From: Anaerotignum sp.
GTDB lineage: Bacteria > Bacillota > Clostridia > Lachnospirales > Anaerotignaceae
DNA: 10,883 nt
Assembly: GCA_020024255.1 (NCBI GenBank)
Contig: JAHHTX010000067.1
Location: forward strand, 1-10,883
Direction: 5' to 3'
In this document: in pieces, positions 1-5,750 of the stretch
Position numbering within the stretch: the first letter of the stretch is position 1
How the letters are laid out: each line of letters begins with the position of its first letter
Made by a program: the position numbers and the translations under genes
The notes under the pieces: model-generated
The model's database searches: none
The model's input: only the letters and a program-made list of their open reading frames with translations
Told to the model about the DNA's origin: nothing

Positions 1-47
1 TCTGCCTTACAAGCAGAGGGTCACAGGTTCGAGCCCTGTAACTCCCA
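1..47 (+). tRNA. tRNA-Val (anticodon UAC), 3' part only
   Basis: The window opens inside a tRNA, at the anticodon arm. The anticodon stem is 1-5/13-17, with the 7-base loop at 6-12 and anticodon TAC at 8-10, which reads valine GUA-type codons. The T arm follows: stem 23-27/35-39 with a TTCGAGC loop. The 3' acceptor strand is 40-46 and the discriminator A is at 47. CCA is not encoded, so the tail would be added by nucleotidyltransferase. The 5' acceptor strand and D arm lie upstream of the window. Position 37 (base 11) is A, the nucleotide modified by TrmN6 in tRNA1(Val) of E. coli. Confidence 0.95.
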
Positions 48-48
48 C

Positions 49-60
49 TTTTTTTTATTT
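49..60 (+). terminator. T-run just after the tRNA
   Basis: Eight T residues (49-56), then A and three more T, follow the discriminator base almost directly. This could end the tRNA transcript, with the tRNA fold acting as the upstream structure. No separate hairpin is visible. Only 43 bases separate the tRNA from the next start codon, so some readthrough into that gene is possible. Confidence 0.4.
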
Positions 61-90
61 CTGCGATTTTTGATAAAGGAAGTGTAAGTC

Positions 91-1203
91 ATGAATCAAG
101 ACCAAAAAGATGCTGCATTAGTCGATATGGTAAATTGGTTATCTCATCCACAGGAGTTGGGAAAATCACCTGCAAAAATAAAATGTGCAGGGGAATTTGA
201 ACTGCACGGAATGCACTACTATCTGTTCAAATATAAAATAACGATATTTGGCAAATGGCTTCTTGGTGTTTGTGGTGGATATGAAAAAGACAGCTTGGAG
301 CATTGCGGACATATATTCAGCGAAATGCAGCCTTATCATAAAAATACTGCCATAGCAGAGGCAAGGAAAATGGTAGAGGCAATGATAGCCTATTGGAAAA
401 AAGAAGCAAGTCAGGCGGGAGTATCATCAGAACCATTGCAAGAAAGTTTACAAGAACATCCTCAGAAAAATAAAGGGGATTTTTTGGGTTTCGTGCTTTT
501 ATCCGATACGGTTTGGGACAAAGGACAATTTCTGTCTGATTTGAAACAAAAATGGAATTTGGATATACAAGAGGAAAAAGAAACCGGAGAAAACCATTTG
601 GTTTGCTCTTTTCAGGAGGATATTGTTGCGGTTAGTTTGATTCCTACGCCTATTCCAGATGGAGAGGCTGAGGAAAATGCGGAGAATAATTTCCTGTGGG
701 AAGAGGCAGTTAATGTGACAAAGACCCATAAAGCACATATCATGGTTACGGTAATAGGGAAAAGTACAGATATTTTGGAACGTGGTAAACTTTTTACCAA
801 AATCCTTTCTGCTTGTTGTGAACAACAAAATGCTATTGGTGTTTATACAAGCGGTACAGTTTTTGAACCACATCACTTTGTACAATGTGCTGATATGATG
901 AAAGAAGGTTTACTTCCAATATTTAATTGGATTTGGTTTGGTTTGTATCGTGGAAAACAAGGCATCTGTGGCTATACTTATGGTATGGATATTTTTGGAA
1001 AAGAGGAAATGGAAGTTTTGGAGGCAGATACCGAGCCATCTAAGTTAATCCTGTTTCTTGCGGATTTGGCATCTTATGTATTGGAGGAAGACGTCAATTT
1101 GCAAGATGGAGAAACCATTGGATTTTCAAAGGAAGACAAACATTTGATTTCCTTTGGAGAAGGTGTTGCTTTGGAAAAAAATACATTGAAAATTACATTT
1201 TGA
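91..1203 (+). CDS. DUF4261 domain-containing protein
   Basis: Soluble 370-residue protein of unknown function with no signal peptide or membrane segment. Residues 1-105 form a compact N-terminal region with the conserved-looking stretches KWLLGVCGGYE and EHCGHIFSEM. A polar Q/E/S-rich linker spans about 107-128. The DUF4261-type region follows at about 129-370: an opening GFVLLSDTVWDK, a GVYTSGTVF strand near 280, and a C-terminal part with GYTYGMDIFGKEEMEV and DGETIGFS. The assignment comes from recognising this C-terminal pattern and the function is not known. AAAGGAAG at 75-82 lies 8 bases before the ATG and supports this start. The gene stands alone between the tRNA and a terminator. A dedicated promoter is not obvious in the 43-base gap, so transcription may begin in or before the tRNA. 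Confidence 0.85.
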   Translation: MNQDQKDAALVDMVNWLSHPQELGKSPAKIKCAGEFELHGMHYYLFKYKITIFGKWLLGVCGGYEKDSLEHCGHIFSEMQPYHKNTAIAEARKMVEAMIAYWKKEASQAGVSSEPLQESLQEHPQKNKGDFLGFVLLSDTVWDKGQFLSDLKQKWNLDIQEEKETGENHLVCSFQEDIVAVSLIPTPIPDGEAEENAENNFLWEEAVNVTKTHKAHIMVTVIGKSTDILERGKLFTKILSACCEQQNAIGVYTSGTVFEPHHFVQCADMMKEGLLPIFNWIWFGLYRGKQGICGYTYGMDIFGKEEMEVLEADTEPSKLILFLADLASYVLEEDVNLQDGETIGFSKEDKHLISFGEGVALEKNTLKITF

Positions 1204-1213
1204 TGATATGGAT

Positions 1214-1246
1214 AAAAGGGAGAAAACAATATTTCTCCCTTTTTTT
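1214..1246 (+). terminator. Intrinsic terminator of the DUF4261 gene
   Basis: Perfect 12-bp stem, 1214-1225 with 1232-1243, and a 6-base loop (ACAATA). The GGGAGAAA/TTTCTCCC core is followed directly by a T-run at 1240-1246. It begins 11 bases after the stop codon. Confidence 0.93.
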
Positions 1247-1359
1247 GTGCAATTTTTATATTCCAAGAAATATATTTATTGGATATGGCAGTTTGTTATC
1301 GTATAACGGATAATGTACCTTTGCTTTTTGTCTGGTTTGGATAAAAATAAAAAATCCCA

Positions 1360-1388
1360 TTGACAAAGAGCCGGTTCAACGGTATAGT
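1360..1388 (+). promoter_or_regulatory. Sigma-A promoter of the riboswitch-guanine deaminase unit
   Basis: A consensus -35 (TTGACA, 1360-1365) is separated by exactly 17 bases from TATAGT (1383-1388), which matches the -10 consensus at five of six positions. The predicted transcription start, near 1395, falls just before the riboswitch aptamer at 1401, as expected for a leader-controlled gene. Confidence 0.88.
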
Positions 1389-1400
1389 ATATCCGGTTGC

Positions 1401-1471
1401 AAAACTTATATAAGTCCATAATGGGTTGGACGTTTCTACCGGTTACCGTAAACAGCCGTGCTATAGGTTTT
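1401..1471 (+). promoter_or_regulatory. Purine-class (guanine-type) riboswitch aptamer, variant
   Basis: The three-stem purine aptamer is recognisable. P1 is 1401-1407 with 1465-1471. J1/2 is ATATAA. P2 is GTCCA (1414-1418) with TGGAC (1427-1431), and L2 contains the GGG that can kiss L3. The invariant GTTTCTAC of J2/3 is at 1432-1439. P3 is CGGTT (1440-1444) with AGCCG (1454-1458), and L3 carries CCGTAAA. J3/1 ends in CTAT, so the specificity base (position 74 of the xpt aptamer) is C1461, as in guanine rather than adenine sensors. Two departures are visible. P2 with its loop spans 18 nt where I count 21 in xpt, and J3/1 reads TGCTAT where the canonical form is ACTAT, one base shorter. It lies between the promoter and a guanine deaminase gene. 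Confidence 0.9.
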
Positions 1472-1516
1472 CCCTAAAAGGGGAGTTTATACGCTGCGAA
1501 TGTACGGTATTTTTTT
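1444..1516 (+). terminator. Riboswitch-controlled terminator overlapping aptamer P3
   Basis: TACCGTA (1444-1450), from the P3/L3 part of the aptamer, is perfectly complementary to TACGGTA (1503-1509), which runs into a T-tract at 1510-1516. CAGC (1453-1456) can extend the stem with GCTG (1493-1496), and CCCT/AGGG (1472-1475/1479-1482) makes an apical hairpin. The 5' arm belongs to the aptamer, so the ligand-bound fold and this terminator cannot coexist. The expected outcome is readthrough when ligand is bound. That logic is inferred from base pairing only. Confidence 0.72.
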
Positions 1517-1538
1517 ATGCAAAAAGGAGGAGAATAAG

Positions 1539-2813
1539 ATGAAAAGTTTTGTTTGCAAAGGCGATATTTGTTATAGTAAAGATAAGACATCTTTGGAAAC
1601 CATCAAAGATGGATATTTGGTTTGTGAAAACGGTGTTTCGGCAGGGGTTTTTTCTGAAGTTCCTATGGCATATCAAAATCTTCCCCTCTTGGATTTTACG
1701 GGAAAGCTGATATTTCCTGGTTTTATTGACTTACATGTTCATGCACCGCAATATCGATTTCGTGGCTTAGGCATGGATTTGGAACTTCTGGAATGGCTGG
1801 ATACCCATACATTTCCGGAAGAGGCAAAGTATGCAGACAAGGAGTATGCAAAGGAAAATTATCAAAAATTTGTTTGGGAGATGCGAAGAAGTCCCAATAC
1901 AAGAGCCTGTGTTTTTGGTACAATCCACAGAGAATCTACAGAAATTCTTATGGAGCTTTTGGCAGAGTCTGGCTTGGGTGCTTTTGTTGGCAAAGTAAAT
2001 ATGAATCGCAACAGCCCTGATAGTTTACGGGAAGAAAGTGCAGAGGCATCGGCTGCTGAAACAGTACGATGGATTCAGGAAGTCAGCGGAAAATATGAAC
2101 GGGTGAAACTTATTTTAACGCCCCGCTTTTTGCCTTCCTGTACAGATGTGCTTTTGCGCAAGCTGGGAGAGATTCAGAAAGAATATCATTTGCCTGTACA
2201 GTCCCATCTTTCCGAAAATCGGAGCGAGGTGGCATGGGTGCAGGAATTATTCCCCAATTCATCTTGTTACGGTAATGCTTATGACAGTTTTGGCTTGTTT
2301 GGCGGAGAAAACTGTGCAACGATTATGGCACACTGCGTACTCAGCGGGGAAGAAGAAATTGCGTTAATGAAGAAAAGAAATGTGTTCATTGCACATTGTC
2401 CCGAGTCCAATACAAATCTGGCATCGGGAGTTGCCCCCATCAGACGGTATTTGCAGGAGGGAATGTCTGTTGGTTTGGGCAGTGATGTGGCAGGTGGTAC
2501 AAAATGCTCTTTATTCTTTGCTATGGCAGAAGCAGTGCGAGCATCTAAACTCCGTTGGCGTTTGCAAGATGACAGCCTTGCACCGCTTACGATTCCGGAG
2601 GTCTTTTATATGGCAACAAAGGGTGGCGGTGCATTTTTCGGCAAAATGGGTTCTTTTGAAAAAGGCTATGTTTTCGATGCTTGTGTACTGGACGACAGGG
2701 CTTATGGAAAGCAAGCAGAATTTACCATATCACAGCGATTAGAACGGGCAGTTTATTTATCACAAGATGGGGATATTATTCATAAATTTGTAGACGGAAT
2801 CCAATTATTTTAA
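1539..2813 (+). CDS. guaD: Guanine deaminase (amidohydrolase superfamily)
   Basis: A 424-residue cytosolic metal-dependent hydrolase expected to convert guanine to xanthine and ammonia, draining guanine into purine catabolism or salvage. Amidohydrolase landmarks are in order: the HVH metal pair at 66/68 in PGFIDLHVHAPQY, the guanine-deaminase-like LLEWLDTHTFPEE at 83-95, SHLSE (metal His223, Glu226), AHC (His265), HCPESN at 286-291, and GSDVAGG with the catalytic/metal Asp316. The HAPQY and FPEE context favours guanine deaminase over 8-oxoguanine or atrazine-type deaminases. The start is set by AAAGGAGG at 1523-1530, 8 bases before ATG 1539. An in-frame ATG at 1500 lies inside the leader terminator stem and lacks a ribosome binding site. 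The gene is monocistronic, under the purine riboswitch, and ends in its own terminator. Confidence 0.93.
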   Translation: MKSFVCKGDICYSKDKTSLETIKDGYLVCENGVSAGVFSEVPMAYQNLPLLDFTGKLIFPGFIDLHVHAPQYRFRGLGMDLELLEWLDTHTFPEEAKYADKEYAKENYQKFVWEMRRSPNTRACVFGTIHRESTEILMELLAESGLGAFVGKVNMNRNSPDSLREESAEASAAETVRWIQEVSGKYERVKLILTPRFLPSCTDVLLRKLGEIQKEYHLPVQSHLSENRSEVAWVQELFPNSSCYGNAYDSFGLFGGENCATIMAHCVLSGEEEIALMKKRNVFIAHCPESNTNLASGVAPIRRYLQEGMSVGLGSDVAGGTKCSLFFAMAEAVRASKLRWRLQDDSLAPLTIPEVFYMATKGGGAFFGKMGSFEKGYVFDACVLDDRAYGKQAEFTISQRLERAVYLSQDGDIIHKFVDGIQLF

Positions 2814-2892
2814 AGATTTATCTGCCCAATTCACTATTTTAAAAAGTGGAATTTTATTCCAATCTATTTGCATATTGTGAATGATAAGAAAG

Positions 2893-2926
2893 GACAGTTT
2901 TCAACCTCGAAAACTGTCTTTTTTTT
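2893..2926 (+). terminator. Intrinsic terminator after guaD
   Basis: Perfect 10-bp stem GACAGTTTTC (2893-2902) with GAAAACTGTC (2909-2918), a 6-base loop, and eight T residues at 2919-2926. It lies 79 bases past the guaD stop. The AT-rich sequence between them has no other evident feature. Confidence 0.93.
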
Positions 2927-2927
2927 A

Positions 2928-2956
2928 TTGCAGAGGAAGGAAAAAACACTTATGAT
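2928..2956 (+). promoter_or_regulatory. Candidate promoter for the DUF6472-lepB pair
   Basis: TATGAT at 2951-2956 matches the -10 consensus at five of six positions. Seventeen bases upstream is TTGCAG (2928-2933), which keeps only the TTG of the -35. Placement fits: directly after the guaD terminator and 33 bases before the next start codon. The weak -35 keeps confidence moderate. Confidence 0.45.
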
Positions 2957-2988
2957 AGAAACAGGAAATTAAACAGGAGGAAAAAAAC

Positions 2989-3165
2989 ATGGGTGCAACT
3001 TGCGAAACTTGTATGTATTACGGGTATGATGCGGAATATGAAGAATATTATTGTGAAATCAACTTAGATGAGGACGAAATGGAAAAATTTCTGGCAGATA
3101 AATTTCGGGATTGTCCCTATTACCGTTTGGAAGACGAGTATAAAACCGTAAGAAAACAAATGTGA
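2989..3165 (+). CDS. DUF6472-type four-cysteine small protein
   Basis: A 58-residue acidic protein that begins GATCETCMYYGYD and ends near DCPYYRLEDEYKTVRKQ. It matches the pattern I recognise as DUF6472, a family of short clostridial proteins with no assigned function. Cysteines at 5, 8, 22 and 42 (CxxC, then single C, then DCPYY) suggest a small zinc-ribbon-like metal site, which is inference. ACAGGAGG at 2973-2980, 8 bases before the ATG, is a strong ribosome binding site, supporting real expression despite the small size. The signal peptidase gene follows 48 bases downstream with no terminator between, so the two are probably cotranscribed. Confidence 0.82.
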   Translation: MGATCETCMYYGYDAEYEEYYCEINLDEDEMEKFLADKFRDCPYYRLEDEYKTVRKQM

Positions 3166-3179
3166 CAAAGAGAAAAAGC

Positions 3180-3200
3180 AAAATGTAAAATGTAAAATGT
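3180..3200 (+). repeat. Three tandem copies of AAAATGT
   Basis: Three exact 7-base units run head to tail between the DUF6472 stop and the lepB ribosome binding site. The 12-mer TAAAATGTAAAA inside this array recurs at 6415-6426, in the spacer before darA. It looks like replication-slippage spacer sequence and no function is evident. Confidence 0.75.
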
Positions 3201-3213
3201 AAGGATTGATGGT

Positions 3214-3771
3214 GTGAAACAAATGCAGGAAACGGAAACAAAGAAAACGAAACAACAAAAATGGATAAAGCAAGAAGAAAAAAAAGAAAATTTCTGGATT
3301 GGGTTGGGAAAAGATGTTTTATGGGCAGCTGCTGTGTTGCTGATCTTCTTTTATCTTTGTTGGCCCATGCGGATTGTGGGTGGTTCTATGGAGCCTTCCT
3401 ACAAAGATGGAGATATTGTCTGCGTTAGCCATTTGTCTGGTCTTTATGACAAATATCAAAGGGGAGATACTGTTATTTTTACTTATACGGAAAAAGGAGA
3501 AAACCACACGGTCATCAAACGGATTATTGCCATGGAAGGTGACCACATTTCCATACTGCCGGAAGGTGTTTTCCTAAATGGCAAAAAATTGGAAGAACCA
3601 TATGTTATGGGAAAGACGGAAGGATTTGTAGATATGACTGTTCCAAAAGATACGGTTTTTGTTCTGGGGGACCATAGGGAAAAAAGTTTTGACAGCAGAA
3701 ATATGGGCGTTATTGCAAAAGATGCCGTAAAGGGGAAAGTATTGTTTCGCTTGTTTTCACCCCAATCCTAA
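3214..3771 (+). CDS. lepB: Signal peptidase I
   Basis: Type I (S26) leader peptidase that removes signal peptides from exported proteins at the outer face of the membrane. The 185-residue length suits the single-anchor Gram-positive (SipS-like) type. Residues 1-30 are a Lys/Gln/Glu-rich cytoplasmic tail, and a membrane anchor spans about 33-51. The catalytic serine is Ser58 in GGSMEPSYKDGD, the general-base lysine is Lys102 in VIKRIIAMEGD, and the C-terminal conserved box GDHREKSFDSRNMG is at 152-165. I chose GTG 3214 because AAGGA at 3201-3205 is 8 bases upstream. The in-frame ATG at 3223 would be 17 bases away, and either start leaves the enzyme core intact. No T-tailed terminator follows the gene. 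Confidence 0.95.
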   Translation: MKQMQETETKKTKQQKWIKQEEKKENFWIGLGKDVLWAAAVLLIFFYLCWPMRIVGGSMEPSYKDGDIVCVSHLSGLYDKYQRGDTVIFTYTEKGENHTVIKRIIAMEGDHISILPEGVFLNGKKLEEPYVMGKTEGFVDMTVPKDTVFVLGDHREKSFDSRNMGVIAKDAVKGKVLFRLFSPQS

Positions 3772-3782
3772 GGGCTTTCCAT

Positions 3783-3805
3783 TTGGTTGTGCATGCACAA
3801 ACCAA
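3783..3805. repeat. Near-perfect 23-base palindrome after lepB
   Basis: TTGGTTGTGC and its complement GCACAAACCAA meet around ATGC-type symmetry, with a single extra A in the right arm. The core GTGCATGCAC (3789-3798) is a perfect palindrome. It starts 12 bases after the lepB stop and has no T-run, so it is a poor intrinsic terminator. It could be a protein-binding dyad or a 3'-end stabilising hairpin. Confidence 0.6.
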
Positions 3806-3863
3806 GAAAACCGTGATGACATCAGCCATGAATAGTAAAAAAGAAAAATTTGGCAATAAAGAG

Positions 3864-3905
3864 AAGTAGGCGTATCTGCGGTTTTCTAGCGGAATACGCC
3901 TACTT
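3864..3905. repeat. Strong 16-bp stem-loop in the lepB-sipL gap
   Basis: AAGTAGGCGTA (3864-3874) pairs perfectly with TACGCCTACTT (3895-3905). The stem continues, past one bulged A, as TCTGC (3875-3879) with GCGGA (3889-3893), around a 9-base loop. Only three T follow on the + strand, so it is not a classical terminator, though it could attenuate readthrough from lepB. The 7-mer TTTGGCA occurs on both sides of the stem (3849-3855 and 3904-3910). Confidence 0.7.
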
Positions 3906-3907
3906 TG

Positions 3908-3935
3908 GCATAAATCTGTCCTTTGGTCATATATT
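3908..3935 (+). promoter_or_regulatory. Candidate sigma-E (mother-cell) promoter of sipL
   Basis: GCATAAA (3908-3914) resembles the sigma-E -35 consensus KMATATT. After 13 bases, CATATATT (3928-3935) matches the sigma-E -10 consensus CATACAHT at seven of eight positions. The spacing is normal for sigma-E. SipL of Clostridioides difficile is a mother-cell sporulation protein, so the position makes sense. AT-rich DNA makes chance matches possible. Confidence 0.5.
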
Positions 3936-4030
3936 TACATAGAAAGGCTGTAAGGCATCTGCACAGGCAGGGATGTCCCGAAAGGTATTACCTTGAAACT
4001 GCCGTATATATGGTGAAGGAGGTTATCAAT

Positions 4031-5590
4031 ATGCCCTTGGATTTGGCAAAAGAAAAAATCACCCTCAAACAGCAGAAGGGAAAACAGACATCCCAGATTT
4101 TGCTGGAAGGTGATGTTATTGTACCTGACAGCAAGCCGGATGTCAAAGAAGTGCTGCGTTGTCAGGGAAGAGTGTGTCCGGAAGAAGTGAAAGCAGGAGA
4201 GGAACGGGTGGCTTTTTCCGGAGAGTTGCAAATTTCGGTGTTGTATCGTGCTGCATATGGAGAAAAACCCGTTTATGCACTGACTTCTTCTCTGCCCATC
4301 AATGATGTGGTGCAGGTGGAAGGACTTCGAAAAGAAAATACAGTGGATTTGTCTCTTTCTTTGGCACATTTGGAGTGCACAATCGTTAATGACCGTAAAA
4401 TCGGCGTAAAGGCAGTTGTGCAGGTCAGGACGGAAGCATGGGACACAAAAGAGGTACATATTTTGGAAGACGTTGGCGGAGAATCCGTACAGCTGCTGAA
4501 GGAGAAAGTCCGTGTGGATACTCCCGTAACAGAGAAAAAGGACAGGTTTACCATAAAAAATGAGATTTCTCTTGCGGCAGAGCAGCCCAATATCGGAGAG
4601 ATTCTCTGTGAGGATATTTCTGTGATTGGGGAAGAAATTCGCCCCTTGGAAGGAAAGATTTCTTTGCGGGGCAGCCTTCCTGTTTCCGTTGTCTATCAGG
4701 GTGAGGAAGATGGCATGCCCATATCTGTGGAACGGAGTATTCCTTTCAGCGGTTTTGTAGATGCACCGGGAGTCATGGCTGGAACAGCAGTAGATGTACG
4801 GCTTTCTGTGCCGGAGTGGAGCATTGTGCCACAGGTAGATGATGATGGCGAAGCAAGAATTTTCTCCGTTACAGCAGTAGTGGGGGTAGATGTTTGTGCC
4901 ACAGAGGAAACAGAGCAGGAATGGATTACTGATGCTTATATGCCCGGAAAAAAGCTGGAAATCCAAACGGAACAAATCGAACTGCCCTGGGTTGTAGGGC
5001 GTGCTGCCAACGAGTTTGTACAGAAAGAAACCGTATCCTTGGAAACCGGGGAAACCCCAATTATGCAGGCGGTTGCCACATGGGGCAAGGTCATATTAGG
5101 CGAGATGGTTGTAGAAAACGATGCAGTAGTCGTAGACGGGGTTTTGCAGGTGGAAATCCTGTACCTTTGTGAAGAAGATGAAAATCCTGTCTGTGTGATT
5201 ACCAGAGGATATCCCTTTACCCAAAAAATTGAGGTGAAAGGGGCAAAAGCAGGGGATATGATGCAGGCAGCAGCGGCATTAAAGGAAGTGGATTTCCGAT
5301 TGACTTCCGCAAGAGAGGGAGAACTGCGTGCAGAAATTGTGGTAGATGTCCGTGTACTGCGGCAGGAGAAACAACAGGCAGTGACAGAACTTTCCATTTC
5401 CGATGAGCCTCTTGCAGACGGCGGCGCAGCGGCGGTCATTTATACGGTGCAGGCAGGTGACAGTCTTTGGAGCATTGCAAAGAAGTATCAGACAACGATT
5501 CCGTATATTCTGATGGTCAATGAAATTGAAAATCCTGATTTGATTTATCCCGGTCAAAAGCTGCTGATATTGAGAAAAAAATTTCTATAA
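4031..5590 (+). CDS. sipL: SipL-like spore coat protein (SPOCS x3 + LysM)
   Basis: A 519-residue protein with three successive SPOCS (DUF3794) repeats at about 20-135, 170-290 and 325-445, then a C-terminal LysM domain at 470-514 (YTVQAGDSLWSIAKKY through NPDLIYPGQKLLI). The first repeat opens with ILLEGDVIVPDSKPDVKEVL, typical of the family. Architecture and length match SipL of C. difficile, which binds the spore morphogenetic ATPase SpoIVA through its LysM and places the coat around the forespore. It is the functional counterpart of SpoVID. GAAGGAGG at 4015-4022, 8 bases before ATG 4031, fixes the start. The reading frame is open from 3923, but the added 36 residues look non-native. The protein acts in the mother cell, and the gene has its own terminator. 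Confidence 0.92.
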   Translation: MPLDLAKEKITLKQQKGKQTSQILLEGDVIVPDSKPDVKEVLRCQGRVCPEEVKAGEERVAFSGELQISVLYRAAYGEKPVYALTSSLPINDVVQVEGLRKENTVDLSLSLAHLECTIVNDRKIGVKAVVQVRTEAWDTKEVHILEDVGGESVQLLKEKVRVDTPVTEKKDRFTIKNEISLAAEQPNIGEILCEDISVIGEEIRPLEGKISLRGSLPVSVVYQGEEDGMPISVERSIPFSGFVDAPGVMAGTAVDVRLSVPEWSIVPQVDDDGEARIFSVTAVVGVDVCATEETEQEWITDAYMPGKKLEIQTEQIELPWVVGRAANEFVQKETVSLETGETPIMQAVATWGKVILGEMVVENDAVVVDGVLQVEILYLCEEDENPVCVITRGYPFTQKIEVKGAKAGDMMQAAAALKEVDFRLTSAREGELRAEIVVDVRVLRQEKQQAVTELSISDEPLADGGAAAVIYTVQAGDSLWSIAKKYQTTIPYILMVNEIENPDLIYPGQKLLILRKKFL

Positions 5591-5606
5591 AGATGGCATA
5601 AGTATC

Positions 5607-5648
5607 AGACCTCGTGTTTTGGGAAAAATGCGAGGTCTTTCTTTTCTT
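5607..5648 (+). terminator. Intrinsic terminator after sipL
   Basis: A 14-bp stem runs 5607-5620 with 5625-5638 and includes two G-T wobbles. The core is AGACCTCG/CGAGGTCT, the loop is GGGA, and a T-rich tract with two C and otherwise T follows at 5638-5648. It separates the sporulation gene from the housekeeping cluster. Confidence 0.92.
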
Positions 5649-5661
5649 GTGGGGAGCAATA

Positions 5662-5670
5662 TGGTATAAT
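5662..5670 (+). promoter_or_regulatory. Extended -10 promoter of the tmk cluster
   Basis: TGG followed by a perfect TATAAT (5665-5670) is an extended -10 element. The -35 position 17 bases upstream (5642-5647) is TTTTCT and overlaps the T-tract of the sipL terminator, so recognition would rely on the TG extension. The leader to the tmk start would be about 74 bases. Confidence 0.65.
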
Positions 5671-5750
5671 AGAAACGGAATCAAGAGAAAAAATAAGACA
5701 TGGGGAGTGATGTTTTCCGCAGTCTTAGACATAAAAAGGATGAAAGGTGC

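Noticed and set aside
1295..1307. Inverted repeat GTTAT-CGT-ATAAC as a possible operator
   Set aside because: The 5-base arms in AT-rich DNA, more than 50 bases upstream of the -35, are expected by chance.
1500..1538. In-frame upstream ATG giving guaD 13 extra residues
   Set aside because: It lies inside the riboswitch terminator stem and T-tract and has no ribosome binding site, while ATG 1539 has AAAGGAGG 8 bases upstream.
3923..4030. 36-residue N-terminal extension of SipL
   Set aside because: A strong ribosome binding site precedes ATG 4031, family similarity begins there, and the extension overlaps the candidate promoter and leader.
3935..4975. 346-residue open frame on the minus strand
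   Set aside because: It is antisense to sipL, has a biased composition rich in Cys, His and Phe, no ribosome binding site and no recognisable domain, whereas the + strand encodes a clear SPOCS/LysM protein.
4936..5439. Ser/Thr-rich open frame on the minus strand
   Set aside because: It is a codon-usage shadow of sipL with low-complexity composition and no start signal.
5700..5750. 17-residue N-terminal extension of Tmk
   Set aside because: Thymidylate kinases begin just before FISIEG, and the extra codons overlap the leader.
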